The notes: generated by a model from the letters alone, not told the origin. A stretch of 64,000 bases of DNA from Rhodamnia argentea (GCF_020921035.1 NC_063152.1:9438001-9502000); one strand, 5' to 3'. Counted from the first letter of the stretch, positions 11,573-23,239 are shown. Numbers and translations are program-made.

Positions 11573-12010
11573 TTAAACTCTACGCAGTCCTAGAGTCTTT
11601 ATATGACCAAAGAAAGCATCTCTAGGAATTGGCTTTGTCAGGGGATCTGCTAACATTCTATGCGTAGATATATACTGTAGGTTCACTTCCTTTCGTGCTT
11701 CCATGTCCTTGACATAGTTATACTTAATGTCTATGTGTTTGATCTTACTATGAAACTTAGGATCCTTAGTATAAGCCATTGCTGCTTGACTATCACAATA
11801 AACCTTCACGGGTTTTGCAGCATCTCATGTAACACCCAAATGATCCATAAATCTTCTAAGCCAAACACCTTCTTGTCTTGCCGCTGATAATGCCACGAAC
11901 TCGGCTTCCATGGTGGATAAGGCTATACATTGTTGTTTCTTCTTGCTCCACGATATGGAGCCATTATTCGATAAAAATACATTTCCATAAGTAGATTTTC
12001 TCTCATCCAA
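11573..12010 (-). pseudogene. Copia RNase H region (broken)
   Basis: Two open stretches in one frame (12010-11825 and 11809-11573) are separated by an in-frame stop at 11827-11825. The first has the copia RNase H start (STYGNVFLSNNGSISWSKKKQ) and the Glu in STMEAEFVAL. The second has the Asp in YCDSQAA and the late HIDIKYNYVKD and TKP motifs. A further stop (12022-12020) separates it from the RT. The tail reaches the normal C-terminal LADPLTK motif. Confidence 0.85.
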
Positions 12011-12019
12011 ATCTCCTCC

Positions 12020-13330
12020 CTAGTTAGCATAAGTGTAGCCCTCTAGGTGCAGAACACTTCCTTGATAAGTTAGCGAGTAATCGGCGGTTCCTTTCAGATA
12101 CCTCAAAATTCTCTTAATGGCAATCCAATGTGCTTGACCTGGATTGGATTGGTATCTACTGACCAATCCAACCGCATAACAAATATCAGGTTTTGTACAC
12201 ATCATAGCGTACATGAGACTTCCAATAGCACTGGCATATGGAACGTTTTTCATACGTTCTTGCTCTTGTGGAGTTTTAGGACACATTCTTCGGCTCAACC
12301 CATTACCTTTTGCAATAGGAGTATCAATGGGTTTGCAATCTTGCATACAAAATCGTTTGAGAATTTTATTGACGTACGTCTCTTGCGAAAGAGATAATGA
12401 CATTTTCGAACGATCTCTTGAAATCTTAACTCCGAGAATGTATGTAGTTTCACCCATATCTTTCATTTCAAAATTAGAAGATAGCCAACTTTTGACTGTC
12501 TTCACAAACTCCATATTATTTCCAGCAATCAATATATCATCAACATATAATGATAAAATTACAAAGTGACCTTTGGACCTTTTGATATAGACGTAATTAT
12601 CTTCATTAATTATTTCAAAATCATATGCTACTATGGCATTATTGAAGCGTACATACCATTGTCTTGAAGAGCGCTTAAGGCCATATATCGATCTCAAAAG
12701 TCGACATACTTTTTGTTCTTGGCCCTTTTTAACAAACCCAACGGGTTGTTCCATGTAAATCTCTTCATCTAATTCTCCATTGAGAAAAGCAGTCTTTACA
12801 TCCATATGATGTAATTCAAGATCCAAACTAGCCACTATTACTAGAATGAGGCGAATCGAGGTAAATCTTACCACATGAGAAAAAGTATCTTCATAGTCAA
12901 TTCCTTCATGTTGGTTATATCATTTCGCCACAAGGCGTGCCTTATATTTCTCAATTGAGCCATCAGCCTTGCGCTTTATTTTGAGAACCCATTTGTTCCC
13001 AATGGCTTTGCGTCCTTTCGGAAGATCAACCGGTTCCCAAACTTGGTTTGATTTCATTGACTCCATCTCTTCTTTCATTGCTTTCATCCATTTTTCCTTA
13101 TCGGGGCAAGATAGAGCCCCATTCACATTTCTTGGCTCATCTTCATCTAATGGAGCGATCATGAAAGCTTCCCCTTCAATTTCAAAGCGTCGTCGAGGAA
13201 TGCTTTTGCGACCGGTTCGTCGTGGAGAAGATTGTACCAAGGGTACTTCATCCTCCAATACGCTCCCACTCGGACCGGATAATGGCATTGATTCATCAGG
13301 TGGTTGCAATGGAGATTGGTTTGTATTCAA
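12020..13330 (-). pseudogene. Copia reverse transcriptase region (broken)
   Basis: Open stretches 13330-12920 and 12874-12020 share one frame, interrupted by a stop at 12922-12920. The first carries the integrase-RT linker and RT start (KWVLKIKRKADGSIEKYKAR). The second carries MDVKTAFLNGEL and the catalytic YVDDILIAG motif, followed by the connection domain. The frame differs from that of the integrase because of the 131-bp duplication just upstream. Confidence 0.88.
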
Positions 13331-13506
13331 CTCCCCACCTCTTACATTGCTTCTACTTGGATCATTATCCCCACCACTTCATCCTCCAATACGCTCCCAC
13401 TCGGACCGGATAATGGCATTGATTCATCGGGTGGTTGCAATGGAGATTGGTTTGTATTCAACTCCCCACCTCTTACATTGCTTCCACTTGGATCATTATG
13501 TCCAAC
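13245..13506 (-). repeat. 131-bp internal tandem duplication inside copia pol
   Basis: Two near-identical 131-bp copies (13245-13375 and 13376-13506) lie in the linker between integrase and RT; both contain NTNQSPLQPPDESMP on the minus strand. The period leaves a remainder of two when divided by three, which accounts exactly for the frame change between integrase and RT. Confidence 0.9.
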
Positions 13507-14265
13507 AATCTCATTATCTTGATCCAATATCTCAAATAGGGAACAATCTTCACCTATTTCGCCCTTTCTTGGAAATTCATTCTCTAAGAATGTGACATCT
13601 CGTGATTCAAATTCAGTCACATTTCCACTTTCTTGCTCACTTATGAACACATATCCTTTTGAGTGTTCTGAGTATCTTATGAAGATACTCTTTTTGCCTC
13701 TTGATCCTAATTTTCCATATTTATGTGAGGACTCATGAGTATAGGCAACACAACCCCAAGGTTTGAGAAAGCTTAAATCGGGTTTTCGACATGTCCACAA
13801 TTCATATGGGGTAGAAGTGACCGATTTGGAAGGCACTCGGTTAAGTACATAGGCAGCGGTTAATAAAGCATCGCCCCAAAAGACAATCGGTAAATTAGCT
13901 TGTGCCATCATGGACCTAACCATTTCAAGTAGGGTTCTGTTTCTTCTTTCGGCAACACCATTTTGTTGCGGAGTGTATGGAATAGATAACTGTCTATCTA
14001 TTCCCTTTTCATCACATAGATTTCTGAACTCATCGGATAAATATTCTCGACCTCGATCGGATTTCAAAGCTTTTATTTTCTTATCTAACTGATTTTCCAC
14101 TAAGGTCATAAATTTCTTGAAGCAACTAAATGCTTCTGATTTATGAGATATCATATAGACATATCCAAATCGAGTATAATCATCAATAAATGTGATGAAA
14201 TAAACAGCACCATGCCTTGCCCTAACATTCATCGGGCCACGGATGTCGGTATGGATTAATTGCAA
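13342..14265 (-). pseudogene. Copia integrase core region
   Basis: Carries the catalytic D-D-E triad in context: HTDIRGP, SDRGREY and the Glu of GVAERRN. Chromodomain-free copia C-terminal motifs follow (YELW, KPWGC). It is in frame with gag-protease but separated by stops at 14304-14302 and 14274-14272. It ends early because of the internal duplication. Confidence 0.9.
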
Positions 14266-14301
14266 TGGGAATTAAGCTTTTGTCCCTTTTCCAAATGGTT
14301 T

Positions 14302-15798
14302 TCAAGTTGTTTTTCCCATTAGGCAATGCTCACGGGTAGGCAATTCAACTTTCTCAATATTACCTAATAAGCCATCTTTAGCTAATCTATTCATTCTTTG
14401 TTGGCCAATATGACCAAGTCTAGCATGCCATGTATTCACATCATTCTCATTAGAACTAGAAGATGCAAACAGGGAATAACATACATTTACACTAGCATGT
14501 TCAATATCTAATACAATAAAGCCATCCCCGAAATAACCGGAACCATAAAAAGTTGTTCCTAACAACAAATCCACACCATTATTGTGAAAATTCATACTAA
14601 AACCAAGTTTAACTAATACCAACACGGAGACAAGATTTCGACGAATCTCCGGAGCGTACAGAACATCATGTAGAAATAAAGTGCGTCTACCACGCATAAT
14701 AAGTTGGCAAGTGCCAATTCCTTTCACTTCTACTCTGGAATTGTTTCCTACATAAATCCATCTCGCTCTACTTGGAATTCGTCGAAATTCCACGAACGTA
14801 TTTCGATCTGCGGCTACACGGTCCGTGGCTCCCGAGTCTACAGTCCACAAAGGATGAGATTGAGTTAAAAATACAGAACTTGATACGTAACAAACACTTT
14901 TAAGTTTGTTAAGGGTTTCTACCTTCTTCGGCTCACCACAGTCGCGAGCGAAGTGACCCTTCTTGCCACGGTTGTAACATTTCATCCTCGAAATGTTCTT
15001 CTTCATGGAACGTTTCCCTTTTCCATGCTTCTCAAACTTTGATTTCTTGCTAGATGGTTCAACTCTTTTGCCTGTCCACTTCTTGAACTTTCCAGGATGC
15101 TTGCGCTTGAAGCCCGAAGCTCCATGTGAGCTAGATCCAGTAACATATACATCGGATTGTATCTTAGCCGCCAGAAGGCGGTCCTCCTCTAGCTCCAAAT
15201 GGTGCACAACATCCTCAAAGATTGTGATGTTCACATTGTGGGTTAGGTTCACCTTCATGTGTTCCCAATTGTGAGGTAAAGAGCGAATTACAGCCTGCAC
15301 TTGTTGTTCATTAGACAACACATGTCCAACATCATTTAGCTCACTAATCATGTTCGACATCTTCCTCAAATGTTGCTTTATATTCCGCCCATGTGGCATC
15401 TTATAAGTGTCGAACCCGATTGTAAGTCGCCTCGGCTTAGTGACTGAAGTCCGACCAAATCTAGCCTTCAATGCATCCCACATGTCTTTAGCATTTTCAT
15501 GCTGCCCGAACTCCCTCATGATGTCATTATCCATACTACTCAACAACGTAATGCGAGCAGTAGAGTTCTTTTTCTTCCGGGCGGTGAAGGCTTCTTTGTC
15601 TCTTCTGTGTTGTGCAGTATTGACATCCTCTGGCTCGGTCATGGTCGGGTTAAAAGCTTCCAGTGCCTCTAGTTCTTCAAGCACATACTGGATTTTCATA
15701 CTCCGGATTTCATAATTTTCTCCATTCAATTTCTCATCCTTGTTGAGCTCAGCAACAATATTCTTAGATGCCATTGCCATAGTATCTGAGTATAACAT
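14302..15798 (-). pseudogene. Copia gag - zinc knuckle - protease - GAG-preintegrase
   Basis: A 498-codon open stretch. Order: gag capsid-like region (residues about 15-220), basic Lys-rich segment, zinc knuckle (about 275-288), aspartic protease active site VDSGATD (about 320), and GAG-preintegrase HTH (TWHARLGHIGQQRM, about 450-480). The knuckle reads CYNRGKKGHFARDC, with Arg where the second Cys of CX2CX4HX4C should be, so metal binding should be impaired. Two stops separate it from the integrase. Confidence 0.92.
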
Positions 15799-16125
15799 TT
15801 AACACGTATTTAAAGTCTATTTGTATGCAACAAATGCAATCATATTCATGCATCTCGATTATCTTGGTATATAGTTTCAAAAAAGAATTCTAAAATCAAC
15901 AGTTCACTAAGTTCCCCATCATCATCCAGATTTTCTTATCTAAAACCAATACCAATATAATCATCACTTTGTGTTCATCATACGATTACTAAAACTTGTG
16001 AACACTCCCACTCGAAATATCTACACGTAACATAATGCATATACAAAAAATCATCAATACAACAATCACAAGTCCCTAAAAGTCTCCTAAGATATACGGG
16101 AAAGGAACTAGCTAAAAATAAAAGT

Positions 16126-16593
16126 CTAAATATAATAACGTGTGATCCTCCTAACTCCGGTTACAACATGAGCATATGTAATTTCCTTGGTACAAGGAAA
16201 AGAAACATTAAGGTCTATAGGAGGATTATGAATCAAATCAGGAGCCCAAATCAGCTCCTTTGAAGAAAACCTTTGCGGACCCTTGCCTTTATGCCAGGGC
16301 GCATTCTGTCTGCACCAAGACACATTCATGGCAAGCGATGACGTCTTCATCGCTCCGATGTTTATAAAATCGTGTAAGAAATGTAGCACCGATTTCTTAT
16401 ATGTGGCAACATCATTCCACCACGTGCTATTCATCAAACCATGCCATTCTACGGGTATAGTGTTACGTAGTGCATAAAATGCATCTACTGGAGTCATTTT
16501 TTGTCCAGCCCATACGATTTCTTGGATCATTTCGTTGACTTTAATAACATGGGTTATAATGTCAGAAGCATTATCCCATTTATAAAGACCCAA
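16126..16593 (-). pseudogene. Second gag-like ORF in copia leader
   Basis: A 155-codon open stretch between the 5' LTR and the main gag. The segment THVIKVNEMIQEIVWAGQ followed by DAFYALRNTIPVEWHGL resembles the helical pattern of UBN2-type gag domains (hydrophobic LP/IP spacing), but it is not a copy of the main gag. No knuckle is seen. It could be an extra ORF of this lineage or a remnant of another element. Weak call. Confidence 0.35.
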
Positions 16594-16825
16594 TATTGTA
16601 ATCTTTTCCCTTAGAGCTTGCCGAGATTCAGCTCTCCTTGGCCTTTGGGGTGTTCTCGCATTTCGTCTTACCCATTACATTGTTCCCGCAACGAATGCAG
16701 AACACAAATGGATTACGAAAATCCAATTATTTTGTAACTATTATAAACATATCATAACAAATAAAATAATAGGTAAAACAAGACCCCTTAGTATTGACCA
16801 ACAAGACCTTTTTTTTTTTTTTTTT

Positions 16826-16888
16826 CCGGGTCAACGGTTAAAGTCAACGGTGAACGGGTCAACGGTCAACGATCGCGGGTCAAAGGTC
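16826..16888 (-). promoter_or_regulatory. Cluster of five W-box cores in copia leader
   Basis: Five GTCAA sites in about 55 bp (16830, 16843, 16858, 16865, 16878, approximate), each reading TTGAC on the element's coding strand, four followed by C. TTGAC[C/T] is the WRKY-binding W-box. The cluster lies in the 5' leader downstream of the 5' LTR. Regulatory function is inferred. Confidence 0.45.
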
Positions 16889-17495
16889 GGACCGGGTCGG
16901 GTCCGTAATGGGCTCGGGTCGCGGGCCGGACTTATTGAAAACGAAGTGGGCCGGTCCAGCAAAAAACGAAATGGGCCGGCCCAATTTTTTTTTTTTTAAA
17001 CAAAACGGGGGCTAGTGTGCGTGTTGAGCCGGATCTGGCCCAACACGCCGCGGGCCGGACGCGCCCGCTGCCCGGGCCCCCCACGTGCGCCGCACGCAGC
17101 GGCACCCGCCAGCGCGTGGCCGGCCGTCCGGCCTCCTCCGGCGACCAAATTTTTGCCAAAATTTTTGTCTTTTCGGGACGAACACGATGATATATTCATA
17201 ACTCAAAAATGGTGAACAAAAATAGCATAAAAAGGGACGAAACGCCACGGCCCCGCGGGACTCCGCCCCGTCGCGGCGCGTGGCGAGCGTGCGGTGGCGT
17301 CCGGCGGACCCTCGGGGCCGGCGACCACTCAAAACGATCGTCTCGACGAGCCCGTTCTAATGGTATGTACAATTTACTATTTTGACGAACAAATCATAAT
17401 CAAAATGCTATGAACAGTAACTTCGCAATTAGGGTTAAAAATCTTCAAAACGCACCATATCATCACAAAACGATCGGGAATCAAATAAGCGACGT

Positions 17496-17507
17496 GCTCT
17501 GATACCA
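17496..17507 (-). promoter_or_regulatory. Primer-binding site (initiator tRNA-Met type)
   Basis: The coding strand reads TGGTATCAGAGC one base inside the 5' LTR. This is the standard plant copia primer site complementary to the 3' end of initiator tRNA-Met. Confidence 0.95.
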
Positions 17508-17508
17508 A

Positions 17509-17887
17509 TGTTGGATACTAAATCCGATCTAACACATACTCAAAACAGCGGAAACATGCCCAATAGATCACCGGATTCATTGATCGACGAAGATACATCA
17601 CGAGGACGTACCTTATTGATCACCGGTTAAATGCCCTTTGCGATCTTGGAGGATTTATCTGTCAAATGATAATCGACAATGGGGAGGAGCGTTCTACGTT
17701 CTCTATTTTCTTGAAAGTGACAGAATGAACTTGTGAGAATGATGGAGAGCACGTCAATTATTTGACGTTTATTCAACCAATGTGACTTTTCACGTTTGAG
17801 CGGATAAGCGCTCAATGGGGTGTGGTTGCCCGCATGGGCGCACACCGTATCTCCTGTGGACCCCACTTTAATATATTTAATCTAATA
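17509..17887 (-). repeat. 5' LTR of copia element
   Basis: 379-bp partner of 10090-10468. Its outer edge is followed by the right CTTTT duplication at 17888-17892, after which the sequence resumes the unit found at 34551 onward. Confidence 0.93.
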
Positions 17888-17892
17888 CTTTT

Positions 17893-18857
17893 AAATTGTG
17901 TGCTCGCGTAATTTAACTTTTATTTAGGAGAAAATACTCCAAGCCTTTCAAAATAGTTTTATGGGTGTACTTAAACTTGGTGAATAAAAAAATACAGGAT
18001 TATAACTTAATCGAACGGACATCAACTAATGAATGCACAATTTTTTTTTTTTGTAAAAGCCACAAAAAAAATTCTAAATTATGCTTACTGTGACGCATTT
18101 ATCCAAAACCTTAAACATGTACCCACGTGATATATTTATCCCAAATTAGTATCGGTATGACATATTCACACTAAACTTTTTCTTGTGATACCAAAAACCT
18201 TAAACTTAAGTTTGTGTAACGCATTTACCTTGAAAATTGGGATACATATGCCACATGTCTATAAGTTTGGAGATTTTTAGTGTCGCAAAAAAATAGTTTG
18301 GGGTAAATGCGCCACATGGGTAAAAATTTTAAAATTTTTAGTGTCACAAAAAAAAAAAGTTTGAAGTATATGTGTCACGTGAGTATAAATTTGGAATTTT
18401 TGGTGTCATTAGAAAGAGATTGGGGTAAAATTAAAAGCAAGGGCCATTGATGAACCAAAGGAGTGTAAAACCTACTCGTGCAAAAACTTGTTACATGAAG
18501 TCGATTCATATGAATTCATCGTTAGATCAGGTCGACATCAAATGAACTAACGAAAATGTTGCTAATATTGACGGATTAAACTGACCCCAACTCATTAATC
18601 CACATTTCACTAAACTTTTTTGGATTTTTGAGAGGAAATCGATGAAATTAAACTTGATTTATATCCATATTTGTAACATATCAAATAGAAAACCAGTTAA
18701 AAGATATACTTTCTTAATTAATAGAATCACCATGAAATTGGGAGCGCTTTTCATTTTCCTTTTCATTATGATATTTTTTTATGGGTTTTTACTTTTTTTT
18801 AGCTTAATCTAAATCTTACAATTCATCGATCGACCATTTTGACTGTAGATAAAAATA
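17893..18857. repeat. AT-rich degenerate short repeats
   Basis: No gene. From 18060 to 18420 the sequence is built of imperfect 60-90 bp repeats around phrases such as GTGTCACAAAAA and GGTAAATGCGCCACATG. The homologous tract at 34730-35020 lacks about one repeat, an expected slippage difference. Confidence 0.6.
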
Positions 18858-19298
18858 AGGGTTACTATCACGAAAAACTCAAAATTGGTACAAGTGACAA
18901 ATATAACCCAAACTAATTTTTTGATGACAAAAAAATTACAAACTAGTAAACTTATGATAAATTCACCTCAAACTAATATTTGAACATAAAAAAATCACAA
19001 ATCGGTACACTTGTGACAAATTTACTCTCCGTTAGTTTCTATAAAATTTGGTCAATACCGTGAAAAATTTCAAACCGATACAAATGTGACAAACGGAAGA
19101 TAAAAATCCTAAATAAGTGCATCCGTTAACTTTCATGTGTCATTTAACTCAGTATTTGGCAATAAAATTTAAATAAAACTAACGAAGAGTTAATTTGTCA
19201 TATGCATTCCATTTTAGGATTTTTGGTTGTAAAAAAATTAATTTGAAGTAAATTTGTCATATATGTAGTAATTTTGAGTTTTTCGTGATATTAACCCT
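18858..19298. mobile_element. MITE-like element 1 with 29-bp terminal inverted repeats
   Basis: The left end 18858-18886 and right end 19270-19298 are near-perfect inverted repeats (AGGGTTAcTATCACGAAAAA... against AGGGTTAaTATCACGAAAAA...). Seven-base direct repeats AAAAATA flank it (18851-18857, 19299-19305). Length 441 bp, no ORF. The same element is at 35447-35884. Confidence 0.75.
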
Positions 19299-19305
19299 AA
19301 AAATA

Positions 19306-20982
19306 AAATGTTGTGTTTTCTTCCATCTCTTGTGAGAAATAGTTAACCTCAATATAGGTGGTGACATTCGTCGATATATGTAACTCATCAATTATAATTA
19401 AGAAATTTTTAGTGATTTTCTCTTTTGTTTCCGTCAACTTTATTTTTAGTATTTGATGGATAAGTCGAAGCAAGATACTAATGATGGCCTTTTGTGGGTG
19501 GAATTCTCGATTAGACAAAAGTGGGACAAAACCAAAGAGTGACATCATTCAGTCCAACCGGATCAAAAGTCAACGAAGTCATCGATGGTTAAATCCACGA
19601 AAGATCAAATCGCCCGAGATTCACACGACAACCAAACTAAACTGGGAATTGGATGAGACTCATTCGCTCAAGGATATGTCGCGATGTTAAATTCAAGAAA
19701 CTATCTTAAATTTATCTCTTAGTTTCGACCACCCAAAAATTTTCTTGTATAAGATGTTTGTCATTCGGAAGTTCGAGTTTATAATCTGCAAACCCTATGA
19801 GGATCGTCTCACTTTCTTGCCGATGTGATTGTGTACACGTTAGTGGCCACGTCTACGATCGTAAGTCACATGATCAAGTCGTCTCAAATGATTGAATTGG
19901 TTCGAATCGAATCGAAGAGTACAAATAAGGACCAAATAAGTCGAAGTTAAAATCCAAACGATGAAATTGAACATCGGCTTAGAATTCGGAGACCCCTCTC
20001 GACATCGTCCCCAGTCTTCCCTAGCATTGCACAACCACCTAGATTGATTCAAGTAATTGCATCAACTGTCATCTGTCGTGCCTCGGACCACCGAAACAAA
20101 AGAAGAAACAGAAGAAGAAGATAAGAAGCCGCCGATGCTCGCTATCATTGGAGGGCGTACCCGTCATCCAACAGAAGCTCGCGCTCGCTCTTGTTCGACT
20201 CCCCTTTTGGGGAAAATCGAGAAAACCAGAAGCGTCGTCCGGCATGGCCTAAGACAAGTTCGAGCTCAACAGTTATCAGTAACTACAAAACGATCATGGC
20301 GGGTTCTTGATCGATCCTATGCCTATCTTGCCTCTTGCTTTGTCTCATGCAAACCCATGTCCAAAACCCTAATCTAGTCTTTCCCGACACATCCGCGGAA
20401 GCAACAACCGGCCGCGCTCGTTCTTAACGGGTCATCACATCGCATGATGCGATTCGATCTTCGACGCCTGCTTCGATTTCTTGAGTCTTCTTCTCGAGAC
20501 GAGAATGTTGGTGTCATGTGCGAAACACGCTCGTTGACGTTGCTGTCTTCGAGTGAATAAAACCACGTGAGTTGATGATGCCTTCCATGTTGACTCACAG
20601 CTTTCACAAGATGAAAGGGGAAAGAGTATGATTTTAAGGACGTTTTTACATAGGTAGCTCTTGGGTAGCGACGGATCTGTCTACCATCATCAACGCGATC
20701 GATCTTATCCTAAACCCGAGCCCGCTTTGTCTTGAATATGTTGTAACCTACCGTGCTTGAGACAAGTTCCGCATCCATGGATTCCCGAGCTCATCTCGAC
20801 AACATACTTTGCCCTTGTTTATTTCGCGTGTGCCTCGGCTCTATATTTCTCGAATTGCATGTGCCGTTTTTAATCTGGCTTGCATTTTATAGAGGGTGTT
20901 AAATTATCCCGAATCGCCAATCTATAAAGTTCATATACTCTTGGTTTCCCTCCACCTATTAGTTTAATTTTTTTAGGTTAGA
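19306..20982. other. Intergenic DNA, no supported gene
   Basis: Homologous to about 35892-37555. An open frame at 20057-20377 is retained in the other copy with an in-frame indel but lacks an ATG at its start; it is discussed as a weak finding. No domain is recognised. Confidence 0.5.
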
Positions 20983-20990
20983 TATTCTAA

Positions 20991-21654
20991 GGGAAAATTA
21001 CCAAAACAACTAAACTTATTGCAATTGTGCCACTTCAATCATAACTCTTTTTTTTTTTTCCAATTGAGTCCTAAATCTTTTGCGGTTGTGCCAATTCAGT
21101 CCATTTGGCGGGCCGGCGCTAACGCAGATGATTTTTAATAATATTTTATGAATTTTTAATTATTTTTTCTTTCCTTCTTTATTTTCTGCTTGGGCTAGTG
21201 AGGGGCGCATCCCTCGTCCGGCCTCCCCTAGATTTGGGCAAGGCGAGTAAGGGTGCAGGCGAGGCCATGGCTACCTTTGCCCACGACCGGTGAGGCTAGC
21301 CCTTGCCCGGATCCGAGTGACACCAACCCCGCATGTGACTCGTTGCCTTCCCCAGCGGCCGGCGAGCTCCAACGACCCTTGTCGCCCACAAGAAGAAAAC
21401 AAAGAAGAAGGAAAATAAAATAAAAATAAAATAATTAAAATTTTTGATTTTTTTTATGAAATTAAAGAAAAATAATAAAATATTAGTGGAAATGGCCCAC
21501 GTCAGGGCCGGTGATGCCACGTCGGTTATGATCAGCCAAATTGGCTTAATTAGCATAAATGCAAAAGGTCCATGACTCAATTAGAAAAAAAAATATTTGA
21601 AAATGAATTAACACAATTACAATAAGTTATGAACTATTTTGGTAATTATCCCGC
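20991..21654. mobile_element. MITE-like element 2 with long imperfect inverted ends
   Basis: The left end GGGAAAATTACCAAAACA and right end (reverse) GCGGGATAATTACCAAAATA extend as imperfect inverted repeats for about 35-40 bp. They are flanked by the 8-bp direct repeat TATTCTAA (20983-20990, 21655-21662). The interior holds a GC-rich block (about 21180-21390). No transposase ORF. The copy at 37564-38199 has the same flanks. Confidence 0.7.
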
Positions 21655-21662
21655 TATTCTAA

Positions 21663-23239
21663 TATAATAGTTTTAGTATTGTAATTTGTCGGGTCCGGAG
21701 GCACCGACCAACTATATTCTAAATCGGCTCCAAACTCTATAGCCAAAAGGGCACTCTAAATTCGACCTTAAAATCATCTCGCTATACCAAACACGATTAT
21801 TATCTCATCGAAATTGACGTGGGTCCAAAATCCGATTCATGCAAACTTGTTGCCATGCCTATTTCCATATGGAAAACCAGATTGCTCGTTCACTAAAGAA
21901 ATCGTCACCATCCCCCTTTTTTTTTTTTTTTTGCCGGGGGTGGGGGAGAGAACTGGTTTTGCAAGACTCTTTGGATGATACAAGGCAAAATCGAAGGGCT
22001 CTTTCCTTCAATGGTCTTCGAAACAGTGACATCTCTCTCATCTCCTTGCTTTTATTTTGTCCTTGTTAGGTGGTCGTTGCCGTTGTCCTCAACCCACCAT
22101 CGTCGAGGCTGCCGTGCCTTCTAAACCCCTCGTTGTTTTGCTCAGCTTGTTTCTCTAGGTCCGACTATGTAGAAGCTCATTGGACATCCTTGAAATTCCA
22201 TGGATGAATTGGGTCGGGAGTTTTCATTGGTTGAGATGCGGGTGAGCCTCGCCGGCCCTTGCCTAGGTTGGCAAGGGCAGGCCATCGTTGCGCGGGGCCG
22301 GCATTAGGTGGCGGCAACCCACCATCGGGACCCTGCCATTTTTTTTTTTCTAGTATTGTCTTTTTGAAAAAATAGCTTTCTTTTGTTTTTTCAACATAAT
22401 TTAAAATAATTTTAAAAAAATACCATGTAAGACACAGAAATTAATTTAAAATGCAACATCAACATTTTCCGTTAGATAAATTGATGGTATCAATGGAATG
22501 ATTAGATAGCACTAATTTGACAAGTTCCAAGATTTGATTGTAATTTTTTCAAAATTTTAAGATAAAATTGCACTTTTGGAATATATTTATTTGTTTTTCT
22601 GTCTTTTTGGGACACGAGGGCTATGTTCACATGTTGAGGTTCGAAAGCCAAGCCTGTACTCTTCTCACTTTTTATCATGTCTGTCCAAAACCAAGCACGG
22701 GGACGTCAACGGCCGACGCCGCGAGAGCGCGTCCGTTCCCACCTAAAGGAAGGCACGGCGTCGCCGCTACGTGCAATTGTACCGTGCACGACCTGACCCC
22801 CTCCCTCTTCTCTTCTTCACTTCAGTTTAGTCTTCGCGGGTCCCATGCAGTAACGCCCACGACAGCACTCGCAGCGCATTTTGTCCCCCCGCCCACTCGC
22901 GCGCGTGCGGCTCGCCGTTCCCATGGGTTTTTGCCACGCGTCGCGCGTGTCGCTGCACCACGTGGAGGAGGGGCCATTTTCGGTAAGAAAAACAACCGTT
23001 CAACGCGAGCCCCAGCTCGTAGCGAAATTACGAGAAAACCCTGAGCTCGGTTTTTTCGGTTGGATTTTGTTGGGAAAATGAGAACAGGCAACCAAAAAAA
23101 AAAATAATAATAATTGCTCTAATTTCCGTGGAAGGGTTTTTGTTTTTGTCGGACAATTTACACTTTTTTTTTTAGTGCTTTTAAGACATCCGAAATGATA
23201 CCTATTACTTTGCTTTTTCAATAAATAAGTCTTGACGAG

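Larger units (their letters stand above)
10090..17887 (-). mobile_element. Degenerate Ty1/copia LTR retrotransposon
   Basis: A 7798-bp element in minus orientation. It has two 379-bp LTRs, a 5-bp CTTTT target duplication, a primer-binding site complementary to initiator tRNA-Met next to the right (5') LTR, and a purine-rich tract next to the left (3') LTR. The order gag - protease - integrase - RT - RNase H places it in copia. The coding region has several in-frame stops and one 131-bp internal duplication, so it is not autonomous. LTR ends are TG...TA in plus reading; the canonical CA end has probably mutated. It is absent from the equivalent place between copies 2 and 3. Confidence 0.95.

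Noticed and set aside
16996..17332. Arg/Gly/Ala-rich ORFs in the copia leader
   Set aside because: GC-rich untranslated leader; no gag or other motif.
22568..23091. Overlapping ORFs on both strands of the CpG-rich block
   Set aside because: All frames are open because stop codons are rare in GC-rich DNA; no conserved domain.
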